The notes under the pieces: model-generated
What the model was told of the DNA's origin: nothing
What the model saw: only the letters and a program-made list of their open reading frames with translations
Databases searched by the model: none
Shown: positions 18,884-27,565 of the stretch, piece after piece
Layout of the letters: each line of letters begins with the position of its first letter
Position numbering within the stretch: position 1 is the first letter of the stretch
Program-made: the position numbers and the translations under genes
DNA from: Pseudarthrobacter albicanus
Lineage (GTDB): Bacteria > Actinomycetota > Actinomycetes > Actinomycetales > Micrococcaceae
DNA length: 47,510 bases
Assembly: GCF_018224015.1 (NCBI RefSeq)
Contig: NZ_JAGPOT010000058.1
Location: forward strand, 1-47,510
Direction: 5' to 3'

Positions 18884-19003
18884 GGGGAGCGCCGCCGTCG
18901 GGCATCACTGGAGGAATCCAGGGAAACCACCGGTGGGCGCTGAGAGTGCGGACAGCCGCAGACCCTCGAACCTGATCCGGTTAGTACCGGCGCAAGGGAG
19001 TCG
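18881..19003 (+). promoter_or_regulatory. TPP (THI-box) riboswitch
   Basis: The leader has the TPP aptamer core: AGGGGAGC at the 5' end, then GGGCGCTGAGAGTGCGG, CAGACCCTCGAACCTGATCC, GGTTAGTACCGGCG and CAAGGGAGTCG. Thiamine pyrophosphate binding should turn off the ykoE-ykoD-ykoC genes downstream. About 80 bases remain between the aptamer and the ykoE ATG, including GGAGGACGAC, the ribosome-binding site that could be sequestered. Confidence 0.95.
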
Positions 19004-19083
19004 AGTTCTCAGAGGGCCCGGGGCGGCGGCAAAAGCCGCGGCCCGCCGGAGCCGGCTCCCCTCCTGTTCCTCAGGAGGACGAC

Positions 19084-19716
19084 ATGACTGATATTTCTGC
19101 ACGGAAGACGCTCACCCGGTCCGGCTACAACTGGCGTGTGGTGGACATTGTGGTGGCCGCACTGATCGCGGTTGCCGGCGGCGTGATTTTCTGGGCCTGG
19201 TCCCAGGGCGCCAACCTGATTTCCGCACCCGTCAATGCGATTTACCCGCCGCTGACCGGACTCTACGCCGGCGGCTGGCTGATCCCGGCGGTGCTGGGCA
19301 TGCTGATCATCCGCAAGCCGGGCGCGGCGCTGTTCTGCGAAACGGTGGCGGCCACCGGCGAGCTGATCATGGGCTCGCAGTACGGCACCACGGTGCTGAT
19401 TTCCGGCGTGCTCCAGGGTCTCGGTGCCGAACTGGTGTTCGCCGCAATCCTGTACAAGAAGTTCAACCTTCCCGTGTCCCTGCTGGCCGGCGCCGGCGCG
19501 GGACTCTTCGGTGCCCTCAACGACTCCTTCCTGCCATGGGGCTGGAACATCGCCTACGCCGCCGGGGACAAGCTCGCGTACATCCTGTTCATGGCCATCT
19601 CCGGTGCCATCATCGCCGGCGCGCTGTCCTGGCTGGCCACGCGCGGCCTGGCCAGGACCGGGGTGCTGAGTGCCTTCGCCTCCCGCAGGGCCGCCACGGA
19701 ACCCGTCTTTTCCTGA
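19084..19716 (+). CDS. ykoE: ECF transporter substrate-binding membrane subunit, YkoE-like
   Basis: A 210-residue hydrophobic S-component with about six helices (VVDIVVAALIAVAGGVIFWA, AGGWLIPAVLGMLIIRK, AGAGLFGALNDSFLPWGWN). YkoE proteins capture thiamine or its pyrimidine precursor HMP. The family's aromatic segment IYPPLTGLYAGGW and the conserved ETVAATGELIMGSQYG loop are present. A GGAGG box lies upstream of the ATG. It is the first gene after the TPP riboswitch and is followed by its ATPase and T-component, so import is repressed when TPP is plentiful. Confidence 0.88.
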   Translation: MTDISARKTLTRSGYNWRVVDIVVAALIAVAGGVIFWAWSQGANLISAPVNAIYPPLTGLYAGGWLIPAVLGMLIIRKPGAALFCETVAATGELIMGSQYGTTVLISGVLQGLGAELVFAAILYKKFNLPVSLLAGAGAGLFGALNDSFLPWGWNIAYAAGDKLAYILFMAISGAIIAGALSWLATRGLARTGVLSAFASRRAATEPVFS

Positions 19717-19762
19717 CGGCGCCGCTCCCGGCTGCTCCGCTCATGACGACGGTTAAAAACTC

Positions 19763-21406
19763 ATGACCTCCAACGGCGTCCGCCCGGCAGCGGTCACGGC
19801 CCGCGGCTGGGGCTGGCGGCACGCCGGCCGGCCCCGGCCCGCGGTCCAAGGGCTGGATCTCGATATAGGCCCCGGGGAACGGGTGCTGCTGCTGGGCCCC
19901 TCCGGCGCCGGCAAATCCACCCTGCTCCACGCCCTCGCCGGGGTGCTCGGCGACAGTTCCGCCGGCGCGGCGGCTGCTGGCTCCCCGACGTCCCCGGCGG
20001 ACTCCGGGGACGCCGACGAGACCGGCAGCCTGCTGATCGACGGCGCCCCGCCCCGCGCCCAGCGGGGCCGGGCCGGGCTCGTGCAGCAGGATCCGGAGAC
20101 CCAGGTTGTGCTCTCGCGCCTCGGCGACGACGTCGCCTTCGGGGCGGAGAACCTGTCAGTACCCCCGGCCGAGATCTGGCGGCGCGTGCACGAAGCGCTC
20201 GACGACGTCGGGCTGGCCGGGCTGCCGCTGGACCATCCGACGGCGGCCCTCTCCGGCGGCCAGAAGCAGCGCCTCGCGCTCGCCGGGATCCTGGCGATGC
20301 GGCCCGGGCTGCTCCTGCTCGACGAACCCACCGCCAACCTGGACCCGGCCGGCGTCCTGGAGGTCCGCGACGCCGTGGGCCGCTGCCTGGACAAGACCGG
20401 GGCCACCCTGGTGGTCGTGGAGCACCGGGTTGCCGTGTGGAAAGACCTCGTGGACCGGATCGTGGTGCTGCAGCCGGGATCCGCCGCCGGGTCCGGGGTG
20501 CTGATCGACGGGCCGCCGGACCGGGTCCTGGCGCAGGCACGGGACATGCTCATCGCTGCGGGTGTCTGGGTTCCGGGACATGTCCCGCCGGCACGGGCCC
20601 GCGCGGGTACCGGGGCGCCGGATGGCGCCGGGCTGGCCGCCGGACCGGCCGCCGGACCGGCCGCCGGACAGCTGCTGCTGGCCGCGGAGAACCTCGCGGT
20701 GTCCCGGGAACGGCCGCGCCGGGCCGGGCCGCGCGGCGGCTTCCGTTCCATCCCGCCGCGTCCCGTCCAATCGGGCATCACCGCCCAGGTCCGTGCCGGC
20801 GAGGCGCTAACCATCACCGGCCCGAACGGCTCGGGGAAATCAACCTTCGCCCTGACCCTGGCCGGCCTGCTGCGGCCGGTCTCCGGCGCGGTCTCCGCCA
20901 CGCTGGAGCTCAGCGCGGGCGCCGGGATCGACCCGTACAAATGGAAGGCCGATCAACTGATCGCCAGGATCGGGACGGTGTTCCAGGAACCGGAGCACCA
21001 GTTCGTCACCGGCCGGGTGCTCGACGAGCTGATGTTCGGCCCGCGCCACCTGGGCCGGGGCGAAGAACGCGTGGACGAGCTGCTGGAACGGCTGCGGCTG
21101 GCGGAACTGGTGGACGCCAACCCCTACACGCTGTCCGGCGGCGAAAAGCGGCGCCTCTCGGTGGCCACCGTGCTCGCCGCCCACCCGCAGGTCCTCGTCC
21201 TGGACGAACCCACCTTCGGCCAGGACGCCAACACCTGGGCCGAACTGGCCTCCCTCCTCTCCGGGCTCCTCGACGCCGGCACCGCCGTTGTCTCCGTGAC
21301 GCACGACGAGGAATTCACCGCCGTCCTGGGCGGCACCCAGCTCAGCCTGGCCGCACCCGGGGCCGGGGCGCCGCACCGTGAGCTGCCCGGGGTAGCGGCG
21401 CCATGA
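19763..21406 (+). CDS. ykoD: ECF transporter dual ATPase, YkoD-like
   Basis: A 547-residue fusion of two ABC ATPases. Half 1 has Walker A GPSGAGKST (45-53), signature LSGGQ (163-167) and Walker B LLLLDEP. Half 2 has Walker A GPNGSGKST (353-361), signature LSGGE (457-461) and Walker B VLVLDEP. A flexible Ala/Gly/Pro linker at about 276-302 includes a 12-base tandem repeat, three copies at 20635-20670. It powers uptake through YkoE and YkoC. The ATG has only a weak ribosome-binding site 46 bases after ykoE. The 3' end overlaps ykoC by four bases (ATGA). Confidence 0.92.
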   Translation: MTSNGVRPAAVTARGWGWRHAGRPRPAVQGLDLDIGPGERVLLLGPSGAGKSTLLHALAGVLGDSSAGAAAAGSPTSPADSGDADETGSLLIDGAPPRAQRGRAGLVQQDPETQVVLSRLGDDVAFGAENLSVPPAEIWRRVHEALDDVGLAGLPLDHPTAALSGGQKQRLALAGILAMRPGLLLLDEPTANLDPAGVLEVRDAVGRCLDKTGATLVVVEHRVAVWKDLVDRIVVLQPGSAAGSGVLIDGPPDRVLAQARDMLIAAGVWVPGHVPPARARAGTGAPDGAGLAAGPAAGPAAGQLLLAAENLAVSRERPRRAGPRGGFRSIPPRPVQSGITAQVRAGEALTITGPNGSGKSTFALTLAGLLRPVSGAVSATLELSAGAGIDPYKWKADQLIARIGTVFQEPEHQFVTGRVLDELMFGPRHLGRGEERVDELLERLRLAELVDANPYTLSGGEKRRLSVATVLAAHPQVLVLDEPTFGQDANTWAELASLLSGLLDAGTAVVSVTHDEEFTAVLGGTQLSLAAPGAGAPHRELPGVAAP

Positions 21407-22206
21407 GGGAAGCCCTAAGCCTGGGCGGCAACCATGCGCTCCTGACCCGCGCCAATCCGCTGGCCAAGTTCACCGCCGTCGTACTGATCACCCTGGTGCT
21501 GGCGCTGTCCATCGACTGGGTTTCGGCGTCGGTGGCGCTGGCCTGCGAGCTGCTGCTCTTCCCGCTGGCCGGGCTGGGCCCCACGCTGCTGTGGCGGCGC
21601 GGCTGGCCGCTGATCCTGGCGGCAGCGCTGGGCGGCTGGAGCACCGCCATCCTGGCGCCGGACACCGGGAGCATACTGCTCGACGCCGGCATCTGGTCGA
21701 TCAGCGCCGGCTCCCTGCAGCTGGGACTCGGCTTCATGCTGCGCGGGCTCGCGATCGCGCTGCCGGCCGTGCTGCTGATGAGCTGCACGGACCCCACGGA
21801 TCTGGCCGACGCCCTGGCCCAGAACGCAAAACTGCCGCACCGCTTCGTCCTGGGCACCCTCGCGGCCATGCGGCTGGTGGGACTCATGGCCGAGGAATGG
21901 CAGACCATCGGCATGGCCCGGCGGGCCCGCGGCGTCGGCTCGCACGGCAACCCCTACCAGCGCGTCCGGGCCACCCTGGGGCAGGGCTTCGGGCTCCTCG
22001 TGCAGGCCATCCGGCGTGCCTCCCGGCTCGCCGTGACCATGGAGGCCCGCGGCTTCGGCGGGGCGCAGCGGACCTGGGCGCGGCCCTCGACGTTCAGCGG
22101 CCTGGACCTCTGGGTGCTGCTGGGCGGACTCGGGATCGCCGCGGCTGCCGTCGCAGCGGCCCTGGCCGCCGGCACCTGGAACCTCGTCTTTCTGACGCGG
22201 CAGTAG
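21403..22206 (+). CDS. ykoC: ECF transporter transmembrane T-component, YkoC-like
   Basis: A 267-residue EcfT-type membrane protein. Helices span about residues 20-140 and 230-260. The cytosolic coupling region has the two Ala-Arg-Gly motifs expected of EcfT: ARRARGVG and MEARGFGG. It starts at ATG 21403, overlapping the ykoD stop. It completes a three-gene ykoEDC system; no ykoF or thiamine biosynthesis gene follows. Confidence 0.92.
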   Translation: MREALSLGGNHALLTRANPLAKFTAVVLITLVLALSIDWVSASVALACELLLFPLAGLGPTLLWRRGWPLILAAALGGWSTAILAPDTGSILLDAGIWSISAGSLQLGLGFMLRGLAIALPAVLLMSCTDPTDLADALAQNAKLPHRFVLGTLAAMRLVGLMAEEWQTIGMARRARGVGSHGNPYQRVRATLGQGFGLLVQAIRRASRLAVTMEARGFGGAQRTWARPSTFSGLDLWVLLGGLGIAAAAVAAALAAGTWNLVFLTRQ

Positions 22207-22213
22207 CCGCCGC

Positions 22214-22239
22214 GGATCACACCCGGCGGGATCACACCC
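22214..22239. repeat. Direct repeat of GGATCACACCC upstream of the HTH-MurA gene
   Basis: GGATCACACCC occurs at 22214-22224 and 22229-22239, a 15-base period, in the gap between ykoC and the HTH-MurA fusion. An inverted relative (GTGTGAGATC) lies near 22268. It could be an operator for the HTH domain encoded next to it. Confidence 0.35.
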
Positions 22240-22334
22240 CGGCTTTATCGCACGGGACGGGTATTCGTGTGAGATCAATGGCTCTCAGGCCCCAATCGCT
22301 GGGGTGAATAACTCATCCGTGATATTTTGTTGGA

Positions 22335-23858
22335 ATGACTCAACAGACTGCCGAACATGTAGGCCTGCTGCTCCGCGAGGCCCGCGGGGAGAAGGGCTGG
22401 ACCCAGGGACAGCTCGCCACCGAACTGGGGACCAGCCAGAGCGCCATCGCCCGGATGGAGCAGGGCAAACAGAACCTGAGCCTGAAAATGATCCAGCGGC
22501 TGGAGGCGATCCTCGGCCGGCCCATCGTCAAGGTGGGCCGGCCGCAGATGACCCACCTGCGGGTGGAAGGCGGCCGCACGCTGTCCGGGTCCGTGGACGT
22601 CAACAGCAGCAAGAACGCGGGCGTGGCCCTGCTGTGTGCCAGCCTGATCAACCGCGGAACCACCACGCTGCGCCGCCTGGCCCGGATCGAGGAGGTCAAC
22701 CGGATCGTCGAGGTGCTGACCAGCATCGGCGTCGAATGCACCTGGCTCAACGCGAACGATCTCCGGATCCGCCGCCCCGCGGTCCTGGACCTGGAGTCCA
22801 TGGATGTGGAAGCCGCCCGCCGGACCCGCAGCGTCATCATGCTGCTGGGCCCGCTGCTGGACGAATCCGGCGAATACCGGCTGCCGTACGCCGGCGGCTG
22901 CGATCTTGGCACCCGCACCGTGCAGCCGCACATGCAGGCGCTGCGGCAGTTCGGCCTCGGCGTGGAGGCGAAGTCCGGGTTCTACGCGGTGCAGGCGCCG
23001 CCGTCGGACACCGAAGACCGTTCCTTCGTGCTCAGCGAACGCGGCGACACCGTGACCGAAAACGCGATCATGGCCGCCGCCCACCGCCCTGGCAGCACCA
23101 TCATCCGCAACGCCAGCCCCAACTACATGGTCCAGGACCTCTGCTTCTACCTGCAGATGCTCGGCGTCCAGATCGAGGGCGTGGGCACCACGACGCTGAG
23201 GATCACCGGCCGCCCGTCGATCGACGTCGACATCGAGTACTTCCCGTCCGAAGACCCGATCGAGGCGATGAGCCTGATCACCGCAGGCATCGTGACGGAT
23301 TCGGAAGTGACCATCCGCCGGGTGCCCATCGAGTTCATGGAAATCGAACTCGCCACGCTGGAGCAGATGGGCCAGCGGCTGGAGGTGTCCGGTGAGTACC
23401 TGGCCCGCAACGGCCGCACCCGGCTCGTGGACGTCACCACCAAGCCCTCCGCGCTGAACGCGCCCGAGGACAAGATCCACCCGATGCCGTTCCCGGGCCT
23501 GAATATCGACAACCTGCCGTTCTTCGCGGTCATTGCCGCGAACGCGCAGGGCCAGACGATGATCCACGACTGGGTGTACGACAACCGCGCCATCTACCTG
23601 ACCGAGCTGAACAAGCTCGGCGCCCAGGTGCAGCTGCTCGATCCGCACCGGATCTATGTCAACGGGCCCACCCGGTGGCGTGCGGCGGAGGTCGGCTGTC
23701 CGCCGGCGCTCCGCCCGGCCGCCTGCCTGCTGCTGGCGATGCTCGCCGCCCGCGGGGTCTCGCTACTGCGCAACATCTACGTGATCGAACGAGGCTACGA
23801 GGACCTGGCCGAACGGCTGAACACCCTGGGCGCAAAGATCGAGTACTTCCAGGACTGA
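22335..23858 (+). CDS. Xre-type HTH fused to a MurA-like enolpyruvyl transferase
   Basis: A 507-residue protein. Residues 1-68 form a Cro/CI-type helix-turn-helix (WTQGQLATELGTSQSAIARM). From about 73 onward it is a MurA/EPSP-synthase-fold domain like UDP-GlcNAc 1-carboxyvinyltransferase, the first committed step of peptidoglycan synthesis. MurA residues appear conserved: the SSKNAG lysine-asparagine pair (K93-N94), the catalytic cysteine in AGGCDLGTRTV (C189), an aspartate in GLNIDNLPFF (D392) and an arginine in YDNRAIYLTEL (R418). It could be an active second MurA, a sensor regulator, or both. The start has no Shine-Dalgarno box but has TATTTT about six bases upstream. Confidence 0.9.
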   Translation: MTQQTAEHVGLLLREARGEKGWTQGQLATELGTSQSAIARMEQGKQNLSLKMIQRLEAILGRPIVKVGRPQMTHLRVEGGRTLSGSVDVNSSKNAGVALLCASLINRGTTTLRRLARIEEVNRIVEVLTSIGVECTWLNANDLRIRRPAVLDLESMDVEAARRTRSVIMLLGPLLDESGEYRLPYAGGCDLGTRTVQPHMQALRQFGLGVEAKSGFYAVQAPPSDTEDRSFVLSERGDTVTENAIMAAAHRPGSTIIRNASPNYMVQDLCFYLQMLGVQIEGVGTTTLRITGRPSIDVDIEYFPSEDPIEAMSLITAGIVTDSEVTIRRVPIEFMEIELATLEQMGQRLEVSGEYLARNGRTRLVDVTTKPSALNAPEDKIHPMPFPGLNIDNLPFFAVIAANAQGQTMIHDWVYDNRAIYLTELNKLGAQVQLLDPHRIYVNGPTRWRAAEVGCPPALRPAACLLLAMLAARGVSLLRNIYVIERGYEDLAERLNTLGAKIEYFQD

Positions 23859-23874
23859 CCGCCACTGATTCAAG

Positions 23875-23937
23875 CAACGCGGGGTCACATCGCGCCCATG
23901 CGGCGGCCCGGCATGGGCGCGGAGTGACCCCGCGTTG
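23875..23937. repeat. 63-bp palindromic repeat, family B (copy 1)
   Basis: An almost fully self-complementary unit. The outer arms are CAACGCGGGGTCAC and GTGACCCCGCGTTG. The inner arms are GCGCCCATG and CATGGGCGC. It lies between the HTH-MurA stop and the ybdK start and recurs, same length, at 31002-31064. In RNA it forms a long hairpin and may terminate the upstream transcript. Confidence 0.8.
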
Positions 23938-23973
23938 TGGCGCACTTCCCCCCATCCCGCGCACAATGGATGC

Positions 23974-25131
23974 ATGCGCACCTTCGGTGTTGAGGAAGAG
24001 CTGCTGATTGTGGACCCGGGGACGGGTTCCCCGATTGCGCTCGCCGACGCCCTGATGTCGGGCCTGAACCCGGGACACACCACGGGCCACGACACCACCG
24101 GCTTCAGCTTCGAGCTCAAGCTTGAACAGATTGAAACCCAGACGGTGCCGTGCCTGGACCACGCGGGCCTGCTCCACGGCATCAGGCGGGGACGGGCCAT
24201 CGCGGACCGGGCGGCCCGGGCGCATGGCGCGCGCGTGGTAGCCCTGGCCACCTCCCCGCTGCCCGTCGCCACCCACACGACGCCCAATCCGCGCTACGCG
24301 ACCATGCAGGAACGCTTCGGGCTCACGGTTCATGACCAGCTGACCTGCGGCATGCACGTCCACACCTTCGTGGAGTCGCCCGAGGAGGGCGTGGCCGTCA
24401 TGGACAGGATCCGCGACAAGCTGGCCGTGCTGATAGCGCTCAGCGCCAATTCCCCTTTCTGGAACGGCCACGAGACGGGTTTTGAAAGTTACCGCACCCA
24501 GGCGTGGAACCGGTGGCCGGGGGCGGGGCCCTCGATGATTTTCGGCAGCCTGCCGGTCTACCGGAGGGTGGTGACCAGGCTGCAGGAGAGCGGCGTTCTG
24601 TTCGACGAGGGGATGGTCTACTTCGATGCCCGGCTCTCCCGGAACCATCCCACCGTGGAGGTCCGGGTTGCCGACGTCTGCCTTCGGGGCGAGGACGCGG
24701 CGCTGATCGCGGTGCTGGTGCGGGCGCTCGTGGAATCGGCGAGCCGGGAATGGTACGACGGCGTGGAGCCCGCCCCGGTGCCGACGGTGCTGCTGCGGAT
24801 GGCCGCCTGGCAGGCAAGCAACTGCGGGCTGACGGGGACGCTGCTGGACTTCGGCAGTTTCCGCCCTGCGCCGGCCCGGGAGGTGGTGGAAGCCCTGGTG
24901 GACTTTGTGGCACCTGTGCTCGCGGAGCAGGGCGAGCTGGATCTGGTGCGTGCCGGCGTCCAGCGGATCCTGGCCCGGGGGACCGGTTCCCAGCAGCTGC
25001 GCCAGCCGTTCCGGGAAGCAGGACTCTGCGCCGTCGTCGATCACGCGGTGCAAGCGACGACGGCGGAGGCAGCGGAAGTGCCGACGGAGGCCGGTGCAGC
25101 GGCCGTGAACCCGTCCGGTCAGCCGGCGTAG
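23974..25131 (+). CDS. ybdK: YbdK-type carboxylate-amine ligase (glutamate-cysteine ligase family GCS2)
   Basis: A 385-residue ATP-dependent ligase with the GCS2 opening [15 protein letters not shown], the metal-binding [25 protein letters not shown] and [15 protein letters not shown]. coli YbdK has weak gamma-glutamylcysteine ligase activity; the actinobacterial substrate is uncertain. The ATG at 23974 gives the conserved N-terminus. There is no ribosome-binding site, but CACAAT ends seven bases upstream, suggesting a leaderless transcript. The last 13 bases overlap the convergent gabD gene. Confidence 0.88.
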   Translation: MRTFGVEEELLIVDPGTGSPIALADALMSGLNPGHTTGHDTTGFSFELKLEQIETQTVPCLDHAGLLHGIRRGRAIADRAARAHGARVVALATSPLPVATHTTPNPRYATMQERFGLTVHDQLTCGMHVHTFVESPEEGVAVMDRIRDKLAVLIALSANSPFWNGHETGFESYRTQAWNRWPGAGPSMIFGSLPVYRRVVTRLQESGVLFDEGMVYFDARLSRNHPTVEVRVADVCLRGEDAALIAVLVRALVESASREWYDGVEPAPVPTVLLRMAAWQASNCGLTGTLLDFGSFRPAPAREVVEALVDFVAPVLAEQGELDLVRAGVQRILARGTGSQQLRQPFREAGLCAVVDHAVQATTAEAAEVPTEAGAAAVNPSGQPA

Positions 25132-26624
25132 GGGTCCGCGATGCCGATGTACTGCGTGGTGGTGTATTCCGCGATCCCTTCCGAGCCGCCCTCGCGGCCC
25201 AGGCCGGACTGCTTGACGCCGCCGAAGGGCGCGGCGGCGTTGGAGATGACGCCGGCGTTGAAGCCCACCATACCGAATTCGATCTGTTCGGCCACCCGCA
25301 GCAAGCGGTTGAAGTCGCGGCTGAAAACGTAGGAGGCCAGGCCGTATTCGCTGGCATTGGCCAGCCGGATGGCGTCCTCCTCGGTGACGAAGGTGGTGAC
25401 CGGGGCCACGGGGCCGAAGATCTCCTGGCGGAGGATCGCGGCGTCGTTGGGCACGTTGGCCAGCACCGTGGGCGGGTAGAAATAGCCGGCGCCCTCAACG
25501 GGAGCGCCGCCGGTGACCGCGGTTGCACCGGCCGCGACGGCGGAGGTGACCAGGGCGTGCACGTCGTCACGGGCGCCGGCGTCGATGAGCGGGCCGACGT
25601 TGGAGTCCGCATCAGTGCCCCGGCCGGTGGTGAGGGCCGCCATGGCCGTGGCGAACTTGCCGGTGAACGCGGCCGCCACGGACTCCTGGACCAGGAAGCG
25701 GTTGGCGGCGGTGCACGCCTCGCCCATATTCCTCATCTTGGCCGCCATGGCCCCGTCGACGGCCTTGTCCAGGTCCGCATCTTCGAAGACGATGAAGGGC
25801 GCGTTGCCGCCGAGCTCCATCGACGTGCGCAGGACGTTGGCGGCGGCGTCGGCCATCAGGCGCTTGCCGACCGGCGTGGAACCGGTGAAGGAGACCTTGC
25901 GCAGCCGCGGATCGGCGAGCAGCGGGCCCGAGATCCCGGCGGCGCTGGAAGAAGCCACCACGTTGAGCACGCCGGCGGGCAGGCCGGCGTCGAGCATGGT
26001 CCGGGCGAAGAGCTGCGCGGTCAGCGGCGTCAGCTTCGCGGGCTTGAGCACCATGGTGCAGCCGGCCGCGATGGCCGGGGCGACCTTGCGGGTGGCCATG
26101 GCCAGCGGGAAGTTCCACGGGGTGATCAGCAGGCAGGGTCCCACCGGTTTTTTCTGGACGAGGATCTTGTTCCTGCCTTCAGGCGTGGTGAGGTAGCGGC
26201 CGTAGTCGCGTACCGTCTCCTCGGAGAACCAGCGCAGGAATTCGGCACCATAGGTGACCTCGCCGCGGGCTTCGGCCAGCGGTTTCCCCATCTCCAGGGT
26301 CATCAGCAGGGCGAAGTCCTCGGCCCGGGCTGTTATCAGGTCGAAGGCGCGGCGCAGGATCTCGGCGCGTTCGCGGGGCGCTGTCCGGGCCCACGAAGCC
26401 TGGACCTTGTCCGCAGCGTCGAGCGCGGCGAGGGCGTCCTCGCTGGTGGCGGACGCCAGGGTGGCCAGGACCCCGCCGGTGGAAGGATCGTGGACGTCGA
26501 AGGTGCCGCCGTCGGACGCGTCGCGCCACTGCCCGCCAATGAGCAGGCCCGTGGGGACGGACGCGATGAGCGCGGCTTCGCGTGCGGAGGTGACGGCGGC
26601 CGGGGTGGCAAGGGAATTGGTCAT
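25119..26624 (-). CDS. gabD: Succinate-semialdehyde dehydrogenase, NAD(P)+
   Basis: A 501-residue aldehyde dehydrogenase. The catalytic glutamate is in MELGGNAPF and the nucleophilic cysteine is C304 in GEACTAANR. The length and the start of the body ([20 protein letters not shown]) fit GabD. It oxidises succinate semialdehyde to succinate, the product released by HpaI, whose gene is just upstream, so it completes the homoprotocatechuate pathway. The ATG at 26624 has AGGAG seven bases before it; the longer open frame upstream is REP sequence. A REP cluster separates it from hpaI, so it may be transcribed at a lower level or separately. Confidence 0.92.
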   Translation of the reverse strand: MTNSLATPAAVTSAREAALIASVPTGLLIGGQWRDASDGGTFDVHDPSTGGVLATLASATSEDALAALDAADKVQASWARTAPRERAEILRRAFDLITARAEDFALLMTLEMGKPLAEARGEVTYGAEFLRWFSEETVRDYGRYLTTPEGRNKILVQKKPVGPCLLITPWNFPLAMATRKVAPAIAAGCTMVLKPAKLTPLTAQLFARTMLDAGLPAGVLNVVASSSAAGISGPLLADPRLRKVSFTGSTPVGKRLMADAAANVLRTSMELGGNAPFIVFEDADLDKAVDGAMAAKMRNMGEACTAANRFLVQESVAAAFTGKFATAMAALTTGRGTDADSNVGPLIDAGARDDVHALVTSAVAAGATAVTGGAPVEGAGYFYPPTVLANVPNDAAILRQEIFGPVAPVTTFVTEEDAIRLANASEYGLASYVFSRDFNRLLRVAEQIEFGMVGFNAGVISNAAAPFGGVKQSGLGREGGSEGIAEYTTTQYIGIADPYAG

Positions 26625-26652
26625 GGGTCTCCTCAGTAAGGTGTGTGGGGCG

Positions 26653-26785
26653 CCGGTTTCGGCAGGCTCAACCACCGGACTCCGGTGATCGAGCTTGTCG
26701 AGATCCGGCAGGCTCGGTTTCGACAGGCTCAACCACCGGGGACGGGTTAGTAGCTGGTCCGGGTTTCGACAGGCTCAACGACCGG
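26653..26785. repeat. REP cluster, family A (four units)
   Basis: Three copies of the unit GGTTTCGACAGGCTCAACCACCGG (26653-26678 with one change, 26715-26739, 26759-26785) and one inverted-type unit GATCGAGCTTGTCGAGATC (about 26688-26706) lie between hpaI and gabD. The units can pair with each other. The cluster enters the 3' end of hpaI. Confidence 0.8.
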
Positions 26786-27565
26786 AGATGGGACGAAGTC
26801 GGCGGCGAGGGCCTCGGAACCGCGGGCCAGCAGGGCAACGTCGGCGCCCACCAGCACGAACGATGCCCCCGCGGCCAGGTAGGAGCGGGCCGTGCCCGGG
26901 TTGAAGGCGTTCACGCCGGCGGGCTTGCCGGCCTGCTTCGCGGCGGCGAGGCAGTGTTCGACGGCGGCGCGCACCTCGGGGTGTTCCTGCTGTCCCAGCA
27001 GGCCCATGGAGGCGGCCAGGTCGGACGGGCCCATGAAGATGCCGTCCACGCCGTCGACCGCCAGGATCGAGTCCACGGCGGCGACGGCGGCTACGGATTC
27101 GATCTGGACGGTGAGGCTGACGGTCTCTGAGGCGCGGGCGAGGTAGTCCGGTGTCCGGTTCCAGCGCGCGGACCGCGCCAGGGCCGAACCGACGCCGCGG
27201 ACGCCGTGCGGAGGGTAGCGCGTCGCGGCGACGGCCGCCTCCGCCTCGGCGGCGGAGTTCACCATCGGCACCAGCAGGTTCTGGACGCCCAGGTCCAGGT
27301 ACTGCTTGATGACGATCGTGTCGTTGACCGGGGGCCGGACCAGGACCTGGACGGGGTAGCCGTGCACGGCCTGCAGCTGGGCCAGGATGGATTCCAGCCC
27401 GTTGGGGCTGTGCTCGGCGTCGATCAGGAGCCAGTCCAGCCCGGCCCCGGCGCAGATCTCGGCGACCAGCGGGCTGCCGGAGCAGACCCACATGCCGGCG
27501 AGCGGCCGGTCCGAGGCGGCCAGTGCGTGGCGGAAGGTGGGATCAGGTTCTACTCGAAGCGGCAT
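26747..27565 (-). CDS. hpaI: HpaI-type aldolase (4-hydroxy-2-oxoheptane-1,7-dioate aldolase)
   Basis: A 272-residue class II aldolase of the HpcH/HpaI family that cleaves 4-hydroxy-2-oxoheptanedioate to pyruvate and succinate semialdehyde. Visible motifs are the acid/base segment WLLIDAEHSPNGLES, the RPPVND strand and the metal-ligand GIFMGPSDLAASMG. The ATG lies inside the end of hpaH (16-base overlap) with GGGAG upstream. The last residues (PVVEPVETRTSY) are encoded by a REP unit, not by family sequence, so the natural C-terminus was probably replaced. Confidence 0.93.
   Translation of the reverse strand: MPLRVEPDPTFRHALAASDRPLAGMWVCSGSPLVAEICAGAGLDWLLIDAEHSPNGLESILAQLQAVHGYPVQVLVRPPVNDTIVIKQYLDLGVQNLLVPMVNSAAEAEAAVAATRYPPHGVRGVGSALARSARWNRTPDYLARASETVSLTVQIESVAAVAAVDSILAVDGVDGIFMGPSDLAASMGLLGQQEHPEVRAAVEHCLAAAKQAGKPAGVNAFNPGTARSYLAAGASFVLVGADVALLARGSEALAADFVPSPVVEPVETRTSY

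Noticed and set aside
23875..23937. Plain intrinsic terminator for the HTH-MurA gene
   Set aside because: The hairpin could terminate, but the same 63-base unit recurs at 31002-31064 in a different setting and has no T-tract, so a repeat element is the better description.
24504..26639. Open frame of 711 codons across ybdK and antisense to gabD
   Set aside because: It crosses two well-supported genes in the wrong frame, is low in complexity and has no recognisable motif.
26625..26732. Upstream extension of gabD by 36 codons
   Set aside because: The extra residues are translated REP sequence, while ATG 26624 has a good AGGAG box and the family N-terminus.
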